From the NCBI RefSeq assembly GCF_020085105.1, contig NC_058055.1, positions 6,941,322 through 7,005,321 on the forward strand: 64,000 nucleotides of DNA. Reading direction: 5' to 3'. The stretch's first letter is position 1; each line of letters begins with the position of its first letter. Origin of the DNA: Siniperca chuatsi. Lineage: Eukaryota; Chordata; Actinopteri; Centrarchiformes; Sinipercidae. A model generated the notes under the pieces. The model did no database searches and was not told the origin of the DNA. It was given only the letters and a program-made list of their open reading frames with translations. The position numbers were made by a program, and so were the translations under genes. Positions 25,126 through 36,557 of the stretch are shown piece by piece.

Positions 25126-28100
25126 TTAGAAGTTGGTCTGAGTAGGAGGTTTTTCAGGTAGATGGATGTTGGAGCTGATGACAACTATGGCTGGATATCT
25201 GTCTCTTCCTCCCCTCTCATAATACGGCATTTTTGACATTTCATTCAGGTTGTATGGTGTGATGGACAGCTTCAGTTTCTGTAGGAGAAATGTACCAGTA
25301 ATATTAACACACAGCTTGACATGGGTACTACCCGCAGTGTCTTTGGTAGAAGAAAAGCAAATGTTCGTCACCTGCATGAATGAGCCAGGGAGCACCCACA
25401 ATGTGTGGACGGCACCCAAAGGAATCCAGATGATGGAGGCCATGGCAATGACCCAGCCAACCCCCTGAGCCCAGGGAGGGAAGACATAGTCTTCATAGCG
25501 GGCTGGCTTGAACTGGATGATGGAGAAAATCAGGATAACCTGCCACAAGAAGAAACATTTAAAGTTTAGTTGTGACACCTTTAGTTGGATCTCAGTTTTG
25601 CTTTAGGGTAGACATCTTGAATCTGAATCATGTTGATGGAAAAAAAAGCCTGTTGACTTACAGTGATCAGCACAGGAGCAACTATTAGCCAACACAGTCT
25701 GAAGAAGATGTTTGCTCTTTTTCCAGTCATCTCTTCTAGGTTGTCTGAAAGTCGAGTCACTCCTGCACATGGAAAGCTACTTCAGTAAACAGCAATGCAT
25801 ATTTTATTTGCACGTTGACAGACTTTTACAGCATTTGGCAATGAGATAGTCAGATATATACATATAGCCTTACAAATGTGTAAAGTGCAACATCACATTA
25901 ACTGGCCACTGAAAAAAGAGACACAACTGAACATGGTTTCTCACCATAGCACCAACAGACAGCTACAACCTCAAAGAATGCAAGAAACATGATGGACACT
26001 ATGGCAGTGTAATGGTCCATCAACTGGAAAACATAGATTCCCACCTGACCAGAGACACAGCAGGTAAGTGAGGATTTTACAATTTGGCCATAATATGGTT
26101 AAAATTCATCCTGTAATTACAGTCTGTACCTGCGTGACACAAGGAATTCCTAGAAGACAAGCTGCGCCACAAACAGCAAGAACAAACAGCTCCTTCCACT
26201 TGAAAAATTTTATCAGCTGTTGACAGAATTCATCCATGAGACTGGTCACCAGCACTTCAACCATTGCAAACTGGCAAAAAAAAAATTAATTTCTGAGTCA
26301 TACTGTAGCTCTGAAGGATTAGTGCAATAATCCGACTATTTGATTTCTGTGGAAATCACTAAAGTTGTAATGTTTTCCTCAATAACTACCTCACTGTCGA
26401 GTCCAAGGCAAAGCAGCATGAAGAAGAACATCACAGCCCAGAACTGAGCCGCTGGCATGTTGGCAAAGGCTTGTGGGTAAACAATATAAACCAATCCTGG
26501 ACCTAGAGACACAAACACACAAGATGTCAGATGTAGCATTTCTGATTGAAACAGTAAAACATGACCCTTCTAAAGAAGGAAACTGTGACATGAAATTACA
26601 CGACCACTAAGTGACACTTGATTAAAAATATACAATGGTCTTAAAATCTTTGAAATGTGAGTTGTTTATATAATTAGTGGGAAGATGGGAAAGTTCATAG
26701 CTAGACTGCATGCATTTGAAAGAAACATACTGATGTTGTGTGTCAACACACCATTTGTTGTTGTTGTTATATATTTATAGTTATTTATTAAGGTACTTAT
26801 TGCAAATTCCACATATAATGTTTTAAGCTTATAGCCTTTCATTGTTTTTAGTTTTGTGATTAACAGTATTTGTCTTTCTTTCTTGTATCTGTTTTTCTGG
26901 GTGGTGAGCTGCTGCATACAATTGCTCTTACAGAGATAAATTATGTTGCATTGGATTGAATTGAAGACAATATTTTGTGTGTTCCAGACCACATTACAAT
27001 CTGTGAAAACATAGATTTCTACTCTGCAAGGTTCTGAAGCCTTTTCATGCTAGCTCAAGTGTTTTCTCTAGATAAGTTAGGTGCATCTTTTGTTTCTGTA
27101 ACAGCCATAAACTATGACGAGCTTGTCTACACTGTAAGAGGAAGAGGTTGCATTCATTTCAGTTGGCCTTTTTCAATAGAATTTCTCCTCTGTCGAATCA
27201 TCGTGGCTTTAATTAGCTATTATGACTCATATTTCATTGGATTGTAGCTCTGGTTTCAGTTCCACATAAAGCATGACCTGTAACACTGGTAATTATCTGT
27301 TTGTTTGTTTTTTGATTAAACTCATTTATGATCAGAGTAATTACCCACTCACAAACGTATTATAAGAGAAAAGGTGACAGTCTCTAAAAACAAAAACAAT
27401 CCCCCTGGAGCTGAAGATATTAGTTGAGATTATTTTATCACTTGTTTTGTTTTCTTACCATCCACCGCCAGATCGCTGACAGGAATGCCCTGCAGATGAG
27501 ACATGTATCCAAAGGCAGAGAAAATAACAAAACCTGCCAGGATACTGGTAAGGGAGTTGATGATAGATATAGTCAGGGTGTCCCTGTAGGGAAAGAAGAT
27601 CTTTTTTATATCACTTTCTTACTGCCCAGAGATCATTATTGTCACTGTTGGGGGAATTGAGTGGATGAGGATTTTGGCTTATTACTTCAGAACATTGTTG
27701 TTGAAGGAGTTGTAGCTGGACATGGCCAAGAGGGAGCCGAAACCAATCCCAATGGAGTTAAAGATCTGAGCTGCAGCATTCACCCACACCTGCAACACAG
27801 AGGGATGTTCACCCAGAACCACTGATCACTGCAGGTACCAATCATCAATACCGATGCCAAAATAAAAATTTTGGCAAAAAATTTTTCTCTTGCTACTGCG
27901 GCACCAGTTAACTCCTCTCCTGTTTCAAACAGAACACGTTGCTATTTCCAGTTCCTCATCTCCTCTCTTTCTTATTTCATACCTCCACTGAGAGAAGCTT
28001 GTCCCATTCCGGCACGATGAAGAAGGTTATTCCATCTAATGCTCCAGGGAGCTGCGTATTATTGATCAGCAGGGAAATCAGGATAACGTACGGGAACAAA

Positions 28101-31100
28101 GCCGTGAAGTACACCACCTGCAAACAGAAACAAACAAGGGTTGTTATTCACCATCTGTCCCTCTCCTTGTCTCTGTCTCAATTTCTCTCTCGTCACTTAC
28201 CTTGCCTGTTGATTTCACCCCCTTAAAGATGCAAAGGTAAATGAGGATCCAAGCCAGAAGAAGAATAAGGAAAAGCTCCCATCGGATCACTCCTGCTTCC
28301 TCTACTCCACTTGTCTGCTCAAGCATCTTATATCTTCAAAGAAGCCAAAAAAAAGAGAAAAAGTAATTAATGCTGAACTTAAACCCTGACATTATGCCTT
28401 AAAACTGAACACACTCTAGCCAATAAGAAAACAGATGGCTCCGAAATTCTTTCCTGTTGCAATAAGTTAGTCATTGCAATCAGATGGACAATGGGCAGGG
28501 AAGCGTTAACATGTGGTGTCCCACATTCTGTTCTGAAATTCTGTACAGGCATTCATGGTACCCAGAGGATGAATCCTAATTATTTGGTGATCCCTGACTT
28601 TTTCTTTAGTGCCACCATAAGGTTAACATTTGCCATGAAATTTGATTTGGATATGCATGGTACCCAGAAAATGAATCCTATTGATTTTGTCGATCCCCTG
28701 ACTTTTCATCTAGCACCACTAGCAGGTCAAAGTTTTTACTTATCCAGTCAACATCTACAAGATGGACTGGCACAAATTTTGGTACAGACATTCAAGGTCC
28801 CCAGAGGATGAGGTCTACCGACTTCAGTGATCCTCTGACTTTTCCTCTAGCGACACCAGCAGGATCACATTTGTGGATTAGAGTGAAATGTCATGGAGTG
28901 CCAGTACAATCACTTTGTGGGAGCTGGGAGCACCCAGCGGCCTGCGAGCCTTTGAACGCTCTCCTCTTGCTTATGTCTCTGTCTGTCACGGACCCGGTTG
29001 TAGCGAGCTTGCTACAGTTACATTGCCATTAGTTAAAGATAATGCTGTGGATAGGTAGACCCAATGGTGTAGGGAGTAATAAATCATTCCCCAACCAGAA
29101 AGCCTGGATGAATGGAGAGGTGAGGGCTCTATTCAGAGCCAAAAAAGCTGATTTTCGGTCAGGAGACAAGGAAGCTTACAACACACACCAGAGCAAGACT
29201 AAAAGCTGGCATCAAGGAGGCAAAGCTGAGACATCAGGATAGACTGGCAAGAGACCTCAACACTAACAACACCAAAGATATGTGGCAGGCTCAAAAACAT
29301 CACAGGCTACAAAAGCAGAAGCTTTTTTGTCAAAATTGTCAGTATCCACAGCGGATGTGAGAAGAATCCTGCTGAGAGTGAATATGACTACCGCCCTGTG
29401 GCTCTCACCCCCATTCTGATGTCTGCAGTTTTGAGAAACTGGTTCTCCAGCACATAAAGAACAACATCCCAGCCACCCTTGACCCTCACTAGTTTGCTTT
29501 CAGAACCAACAGATCCACAGAGGATACCATCTCCACTGCCCTCCACTCAGTCTTCACACACCTGGAGAACAACACCTACATCAGAAAGCTGTTTGTTGAT
29601 TTCAGCTCAGCATTCAACACAATCTCTCCCAACTTTGCAGCACTCTGGGCTTGAGTACCACACTCTGTAATTGGATACTGGACTTCCTTACAAACAGACC
29701 CCAGACAGTTTGGATTGGCGGTTACACCTCCTCCACTCTAGTGCACACTGGAGTGGAGGAGTGCTCAACTCCCTCCTGTACGCGCTGTACACCCATAATT
29801 GCAGAACCCAACATGGAGATGTTGTGAAGTTTGTGGATGACACCACCATCATCAGCCAGAATACAAACAACGATGAAACTTCATATTGGAAGGAAATCAA
29901 CAATCTTGCAGAGTGATGCACAGAAAACAACCTACTTCTCAACATCAGCAAAACCAAGGAGATGATCGTTGATTTTAGGAAAAAGAAGGCAAAGACACAC
30001 ATCCCTGTCTACATCAGTGGAGCTGAGGTGGCGCAAGTGAATAGTTTTAGGTTCCTGGGAATCAGCATCATAGAGAACCTGACATGGTCCTCTCACATCT
30101 CCACCCCGGTCAAGAAAGCTGTATTTCTTAAGGAAACTGAAGAAGGTAAAATTTCTGTGCCAAGTTCTTATTAACTTTTACAGAGGAGCAATAGAAAGCA
30201 TCCTGACTGGAAACATAACAAATGTGCATGGGATGTGCACGGCCCAGGACCGGAGGGCTCTGCAGTGGGTGATTAAAACTGCTCAGAAGATCACTGGTAC
30301 CAACCTACTTAGCTTCCATCTGGCATGAGATACAGAAGTATTCACTGTTGTACCACCAGACTACAGAGCAGCTTCTTCCCTCAGGCTGTGAGACTCCTTA
30401 ATTCATCCTCACTCCACCATTATTTGGACATGGGAGATATGAGATGGGAGGTGGGAGCTGAGAGCAGCAAGATGGGAGATGAGAGCTGGGAGCTGGGAGC
30501 TGGCAGCTGGGAGCTGGGAGCTGGGAGCTATGAGATGGGAGGTGCGAGCTGGGAGATGGGAGCTATGAAATGGGAGGTGGGAGGTGGTAGCTATGAGCAG
30601 GGAGATGGGAGGTCAGGCTGAGAGGTGGGAGGCAAAACTGAGAGTGGGAGCTGGATGCTCCCAGTTGCAGTTTTTTTTCCCCATGCAGTTTGGTGCAGAC
30701 ATTCTTGGTCTTTGTGAATTTTTGTGATCACTGCCTTTTCATCTAGTGCCATCATCAGGTCAAACTTTTAATTTGTCCAGTAACTACCCTTAAAATGAAT
30801 CACATTCCCATCAGCCTCAACTGTACTTCGCATTGATAAAAACACTGATGATGTTTACGCTGTACAGAGATGACAACCAGTAACACATATTACAAATACG
30901 TCATGCCCACGCAGTATTTTTTATATCTCTGTAGCTCATTTTTCACATCTCTGCTCATCCAACGCTGCATAGGATATCATAAAATCTCACAAGTGACATA
31001 ACATGTTGACCTCTGTGCTTATCCTCAAACAAATAAACTATGCAATAGCTACACGCACATCTCTAAATGTAACACAACATGATCAACTTTTCTAATACAG

Positions 31101-33180
31101 TTTGCCAAAGACCTTCATTCTGACAGCACCCTCTGGCCAATTATTACATTTATTTTAATACTATTGCTGAAGGTCAAAAACAAATTTTGTACATTAATTT
31201 TAATCTGTCTAACAAAGAGAATTACAGCCTAACAGAGTCTCTAGCGTGGGTGAAGACCCCCAATTGGGGCCATTGTCACAAAAACAAAATCAGTTTCCTC
31301 AGGTCAGTGGTTAAAGCTGATGCTTTACAGCAAAAAGATTTTGCTTGTTCATATGGGTTTCCTTCTACAGTCCAAAGACCTGAGCATTTCTAGACTTTAA
31401 ATCAGCCGGTAACAGGAACCTGAATGTGTTTGTCTATCAAGAGTCGCCCTGTAACTGTAAACCAAGCAAGCTGTCCCTTGAAGCTCTCCCTTCATTTTGA
31501 CAAATGAATAATTTCCTAAGCAATCACTGTCTAGTTGTGGCATTCACTTCCAAATTCCCTAAACTCAACCTGCAGTTAAACAAGTTAATGAGTAAACCAA
31601 TTTGAAAACATGAGATTTCTCTCCACTGCCTAAACAGTGAAAAATGTAGGTTTCTTCATTAAAATCTTCTTTATGAAAAGTTTATCCACATCAAAACCAA
31701 AGAAGACTTGAAAAAATTCTGCTGCACACAGAAGAAAGCTAGGTATAAAAATTTTATATTAGACTAATGATGAAGTTAAAACTGGCTTAACATTTCCCAC
31801 ACTTCCTTAACCTATTTGCCAAGCTCTTATCACTAACCTTCACTTTGACTGATATCCCTCACATGACTCATCACATGATAAGATGTAATTTCAATAAAGT
31901 TTTATGTTGTTTATTAAAATAATTTGTTTTTTTCACCGCCGATATAATCGCCAGAGTTAGAGTTGTGTAAACAGCCCAGCCTCTTGTCAAACTACAGGGA
32001 TTTTGTAATCCTGCTATAATCATCATTATCTAGTCTGGTTTTATTATTCTGAGAACCAGCACTGGTTTCTCCCACACAGTGAAACATACTTGAAGAACTC
32101 ATGGCTAGCTGTGGAGGAGTAGCTGCTGTTGGTGGCATGGTTGGTACAGTTTGGTGTGTTCCAGGTGTTGTTGCAGTTTTGCCAGGGTAGCGGTGCCTGG
32201 AAGGAGCTGAAGAGATAATAAAGGGCCCATGTGATGACGACATTGTAGTAGGTGCACATGATGAAAGAGATAGCCACTGATGCCATACCCACTCCTGAGG
32301 ACAAACAAAAATAATGTCAAAATAATGTTTTTTCAGTATGGACACCTTTCAATGACTAGAGAAATTCATTCATGCCACAGAGTACCTTTTAACAGTGGAC
32401 AGACATTAGCCAGAGCATGGACAGGCCCTCTCCTCGTATACTGGCCCACAGTCAGTTCCATGTAGAGCAGAGGGATCCCCAACACCACTAGCATAAACAG
32501 GTATGGCACCAGAAAGGCACCTGGCAGGAAGTGATGGCACATCAACTGTCACACACATTTTGCTGGCAAAGGAGGTTTCGACTGTGCTAGTTTTATAGTA
32601 TCCGCTAATCTTTAACGTTTGTCACAGTCATCCTGCACTTGCATTTCCTTCCTTATATGTTGGGTCATTTGTAATATTCAGGGAAAGTATCCCTCCATAA
32701 AATTTTACATGTTTATTATTGTAAACCAACTTCATGTTCGTTCCAACTTAACAATTTCAGAGTGCAGTATGGGCTTGTGACACATATTCTTACATGAAAT
32801 GCACAGTGAGGTATTGTTCACAACAATCTGAACATTTTTCAACACAATCAGTATCACTACAGAGTGATTGTGTGTTTGAAGTAGGGCTCACTAACAGCAC
32901 AATTTGTTAACCTTTGGACCCAGTTTTGAGACCTTTATAAATGTACAGAGGGTGGTCTGGTTTCAAAATTCTGTTTGAGCATGAAATGTCGTATTCGTTT
33001 CTCACCTCCTCCACTCCTGAAGCAGAGATAAGGGAACCTCCAAACGTTGCCCAGACCCACAGCACAGCCGATGCCAGCCAGGGTGAACTCTATCTGCCTG
33101 CTCCATGTTGGTCTGTTGAACTGCTGCTCCATGTTTGCTCCCTGTGTCACCACTGTCGCTCGTCTGGGCTCAGACTCCAT
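25126..33180 (-). CDS. SLC6-family Na+/Cl- -coupled amino-acid or neurotransmitter transporter (complete, 13 coding exons)
   Basis: Coding exons in transcript order: 33180-33006, 32520-32386, 32294-32090, 28333-28201, 28117-27983, 27789-27686, 27583-27459, 26502-26390, 26270-26130, 26044-25945, 25762-25662, 25539-25372, 25278-25126. They sum to 1788 nt, 595 residues. The 12-helix LeuT fold is clear. TM1 has [12 protein letters not shown] (residues 42-53) then a GGG turn; TM2 has the [11 protein letters not shown] block; TM6 has [20 protein letters not shown]8 has LGLDSEFA with the Na2-site Asp. The second extracellular loop has paired cysteines and N-glycosylation sequons (NCT, NSS). The [18 protein letters not shown] stretch resembles SLC6A14 and the glycine/proline transporters, so an amino-acid substrate is likely. 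Odd points are Cys39 where most relatives have an aromatic residue (GCAVGLGN), and Phe instead of Trp in TM6. I cannot assign the exact member; a fish-specific SLC6 paralogue is possible. Confidence 0.92.
26503..27458 (-). other. SLC6 intron, no internal feature recognised
   Basis: AT-rich intron between the exons ending at 27459 and beginning at 26502. A 108-codon minus frame at 26666-26992 is low-complexity AT-rich sequence and is not credible as a gene. Confidence 0.6.
28501..28895. repeat. Array of diverged ~100-140 bp teleost repeat units
   Basis: Three diverged copies of a unit share a GGTACCCAGAGGATGAATCC-like start (about 28557, 28659, 28796), followed by TGATCCCCTGACTTTTCCTCTAG-like sequence and a CACCAGCAGGTCA-like tail. 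A fourth copy lies at about 30680-30790, beyond the LINE relic, and a relative lies at 40640-40860. This kind of unit is common in percomorph intergenic DNA. It is in an intron of the SLC6 gene. Confidence 0.7.
29042..30420 (+). mobile_element. Degraded non-LTR retrotransposon (LINE, L2/CR1/jockey-like), reverse transcriptase region
   Basis: Successive frames, broken by stops and frameshifts, match the reverse transcriptase of teleost LINEs. In order: a linker with [21 protein letters not shown] (29097 on), [19 protein letters not shown] (29503 on), a finger-palm segment [11 protein letters not shown] (29594 on), the catalytic FVDD box at 29829-29840, and the thumb-side segment [10 protein letters not shown] (30040 on) with a final block ending near 30400. 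The element is 5'-truncated or unrecognisable upstream and is dead. It sits in the SLC6 intron 28334-32089, in the sense direction opposite to the host gene. Confidence 0.85.
30430..30660. repeat. GGGAGCT / GGGAGAT heptamer minisatellite
   Basis: About 230 bp of imperfect purine-rich heptamers such as GGGAGCT, GGGAGAT and GGGAGGT directly after the LINE relic. The sense strand is strongly G-rich with many GGG runs, so quadruplex or triplex structure is possible. It may be a degenerate LINE tail that expanded; that is inference. Confidence 0.85.
30680..30790. repeat. Further copy of the 28.5-kb repeat unit
   Basis: It contains GGTGCAGACATTCTTGGTC, TGATCACTGCCTTTTCATCTAG and ATCATCAGGTCAAACTTT, matching the units at 28501-28895. 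Together they bracket the LINE and minisatellite. Confidence 0.6.
30791..32089 (-). other. Remainder of the large SLC6 intron, nothing recognised
   Basis: AT-rich unique-looking sequence between the repeat cluster and the exon 32294-32090. No open frame of interest and no repeat with clear ends. Confidence 0.5.
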
Positions 33181-36100
33181 GGAAAGGTTGGCTGGACTGT
33201 AAGTGACTCTGGGTGATATAACCCTTCTTTTTATTATCCTTAATGATTAGCTTTGCAGAAACACTCCAGCATGCAGCAGCTCAGAGGTTCACAAAAAGGG
33301 AAAAGTTTAATAGGTGTCATAAAGCTCCTTTGTAGTTTTGAATCGCATATAAAATGTACAAGGGTTAGAGAAATTAGCATTTTTTTTTATTTTGGAAAGT
33401 TGATTGTTTAATAATATTTTTTTACTCATTTGGCCAACCAATGAGCAGAGCACATTTTGCTCATCTTGACATGCCTGGTTATAAACAATATATAATACTT
33501 AATAATACAGACAACATTACTTACTATGTTGACGGCCAAATAAATACATTTTACCAAAAAAAAATTAAATCTAACTCTTCAGTTTGGGTGTGAAAAGGCT
33601 TCCCTTTTTTACATTATTCTAACCTTCTTCACATTAACTGTGCAGTAAGAGTGGAAAAATTCAATTTTGCACTGACAATACATAAAATATTTTGTTTTTT
33701 AAATATTTTTGACAAAGGTGACAGGGTCATCAATTATTATCTATGTAGTTAAGAAGCTCAGTCAAAGAAAAGAGACAGAACTTAACTATTAAATCATTTT
33801 TAATCATATATTCATATATTACTACTTTGAATATTTTAACTAATTTCTAACATTTCATGGATTTCACAAGCTCTGCCTCTTTAACACCAAAATCTTTACA
33901 TCAACAAGAAATCCAAAGCTGTCAAGTAAAGACAAAGTATGCCACACATGAAATGAAACTTACATAATTTGTTCTGAGCAACATGTGCTGTAACACAGAT
34001 TTCACGTGGGGCCATCATGGTCAAACAAACCACATTCCTATAACGATAACCTTTATGATAAGCAGAGATGTGGCTAGTGGCCCTTTAAATACTGTATATG
34101 TCCTTTTGTTATGTCTGGCTATGTATGTTTTTCTTTCTCTCTGCTGTACTCAGGTCTCTCTTGCAAAAGAAATCTTGATCTCAATGATATTATCTGATTA
34201 AATAAGGGTTGTATATACAAATGAGGGACTATCTTGTGGAGGAATGATGTTCATCATCAGCAAGAAATCTGGAGTATTGGGAAGAGGCAGAGGAGGAAAA
34301 GTAAAGCAGTGGGGTTGTGGAAAGAACTGTGCAGTGTGGAAATGCGGTAATCCACTTCCTGTTGTGACGAGTATATGACAAGCTCACATCCATTTCTAAA
34401 CTGAACAAACTACAAACCTCAAACTGATGTCTCCAGCAGCAGCAGACATTTTGGAAGGTCTGTAGAATACCAGGATGTCAGTCATTCAACAGCTGCAGGC
34501 CCATTCAGCTATGTACCCAAATCAAAAAAGTCAAAATCAGAGTTCTTATCATGTTTGAGCCACATAGTGTTGCCCTAACAGTGTACAGCAGAGGGTGCCA
34601 ATATAGCTGTTTGGTTGCTGAACATCATAATACCAAAAGAAAAGAAAGTGAGTTTGAAAAAGCAGATTGATGATTGTGTTTATTTTTGGTCTTTTGTACT
34701 TGTTAATTTGTGTTAAAATTCCTTTAAAAAACTCAATGCAAACATGTTTAGCTTATACAGGAGAATTTCGTCTACATGATCATTGTGACACTTAGGTGGT
34801 TTGTGTCTGTGGGCCACCTGCTGGAAGAAGAGAAGATTTTGAATTAAGGACTTTGGATGTTGTCCATGGCTTACTTTTGTTGCCTTCTGAGCAGGTGTCC
34901 TAGTTGTTCTTGAGGACCCTCACCACCACCCTTATCAAGGCCTTACGTTAGCCCAAAGCTCACTCCCTTATGAGAGATCAGGGCTCCAACAGCTATGGTG
35001 TGGGATCTTCACATGCTGGTTGTAGGGGGCCAGTATGGGTTGTGGTCCAGGGTTAATCCCAGTCTGTTCCTGCCCTAGAGCATGTCTTGTTCTTTTGTAT
35101 TGTGGCAGCAGCACTCACAAATCCATCTGCCAGCCATATGGAAAAAATGACAACATCATGAGGGCAGCTATGGAGTAGATGAAAAAACTATATGCACCAA
35201 CAAAGGCCATCATAGACTCAATGAAGCTTAGAGGACTAGAAAATAAGATACCATGGCATGGTGATGATGTTCACATCATCAATACATGGAACTAGGATCC
35301 ATCAAAAAAAAAACTATCATGTGTCACCTCACATTTGGTCTGAGGGAGCATTGTTTGGGTTATAGTGCGAAAAGATATTTGCCACGTTGACAACAGCCAC
35401 AAATGAGCAATCATCAAGCATCATCTAACTGATCACAGCCAGTCCAGTACTTTGACTCAGGTACAGCCACCCCAAGCCCAGAGTGCATCAGCTAGTTCAC
35501 CATGCATACAGAGGCAAATGCTAAGGTGTGATTAGTGGCATTCTCTCAAGTTTTGAAATTCCCTGGAAGTAGTCATGCAGGTCTTCTATTGTGATTACAG
35601 TGTCATGAAGGGCTACCTCTGCAGGAGGACTGGGTGTGCCACGGCTTTTCTGCATTACTACAGCCCATCAAATTTTACTTTGGTAATGAAGGTCAAATAT
35701 TGTGATTGTGCAGGTATACTACTGTGAATGAGCAACTTAAACAAGGAAAAAAAATTACTTTGAATATCTATGCTGTTACTCAGCCTGAATGAGTAAAAGC
35801 ATTTAAATCTTTTGATTGGATTGCGCTTGTTCTGGACGTGAAAATACAAACAGAGAATCTAAGCTGCTTGCTGTCATGGAGAATTTAGAAATAGGAGAAA
35901 GTTGATGAGAGTTTCATATTTAAAAACACTGTGTGAGTTTTATTCGCACACATTATAGCACAATTCTACAGGAGCACACATTGTCCATCTGCATTAGGCG
36001 TGTCCTTGCAACCCGTGATAGATTTCACAGAGATATTAAAACTGTAGCTATCAAAGCAATCTATGACCATGATACCGAAGGACATAAATAAACACAATGC

Positions 36101-36557
36101 TGAGTACCACAAACACATGTCTCTCTTAAGGAAAATTACTCTTATTCTTGTTTAGGTTACTTAAATTACGTGAGAGGAAATTTAAACAACCACGCCTATT
36201 TCATTATTATGATGTAGTATCCCTCTGCTGTGGAGGAGGGGCAGAATAGAGGGGAGGCGTGTCTGATCAGCTGAGTCAAGTGGCAGCAAAACAATGACTG
36301 AAGTGTGCTAATGGGACCTTCAAAATAAAATCAAAACGATCAATTCAACACGTGTTCGTCAACATTACTTTTATTTTGAAAGTCATAGACGGAAGCGTAA
36401 CATCTTATTATAGTCGACGTGACGCACCCATTGCTCGACTCTCCATTGGAAAAAAACATCGATAATTGAGAGTTGGTGGAAAAAAACAGTGTTGATAAGC
36501 CAAGTTAGTGTTGTATGCGTCGAGTGGGTTTGAATACGTGTTTTTTCTGTCGGTAAA
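33181..36557. other. Divergent intergenic region between the SLC6 and flot2 5' ends
   Basis: The two genes face away from each other across 3.4 kb. On the minus strand, an acceptor-like CTTACAG ends 16-17 nt before the SLC6 ATG, so its 5' UTR may be split. The flot2 side (about 36240-36557) has several CpGs (around 36350-36430) and is the likely flot2 promoter and 5' UTR. The middle is AT-rich apart from a GC-richer block at 34860-35660, listed separately. Confidence 0.5.
34860..35660. pseudogene. GC-richer block, possible relic of a gene or retroelement (unidentified)
   Basis: The block is visibly less AT-rich than its surroundings, CpG-poor and rich in TG/CA, as expected of decayed methylated sequence. 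On the minus strand around 35100-35225 there is an open stretch with hydrophobic, membrane-like character (including MMAFVGAYSFFIYSIAALMM) before a stop. Further fragments at 35340-35640 are broken by stops in every frame. I recognise no family. It could be an old processed gene copy, a dead mobile element, or conserved non-coding DNA. Confidence 0.2.

Noticed and set aside
28808-29032. Frame that seems to link the repeat array to the LINE
   Set aside because: It crosses the junction between two repeat types and shares no motif with the polymerase; treated as chance.
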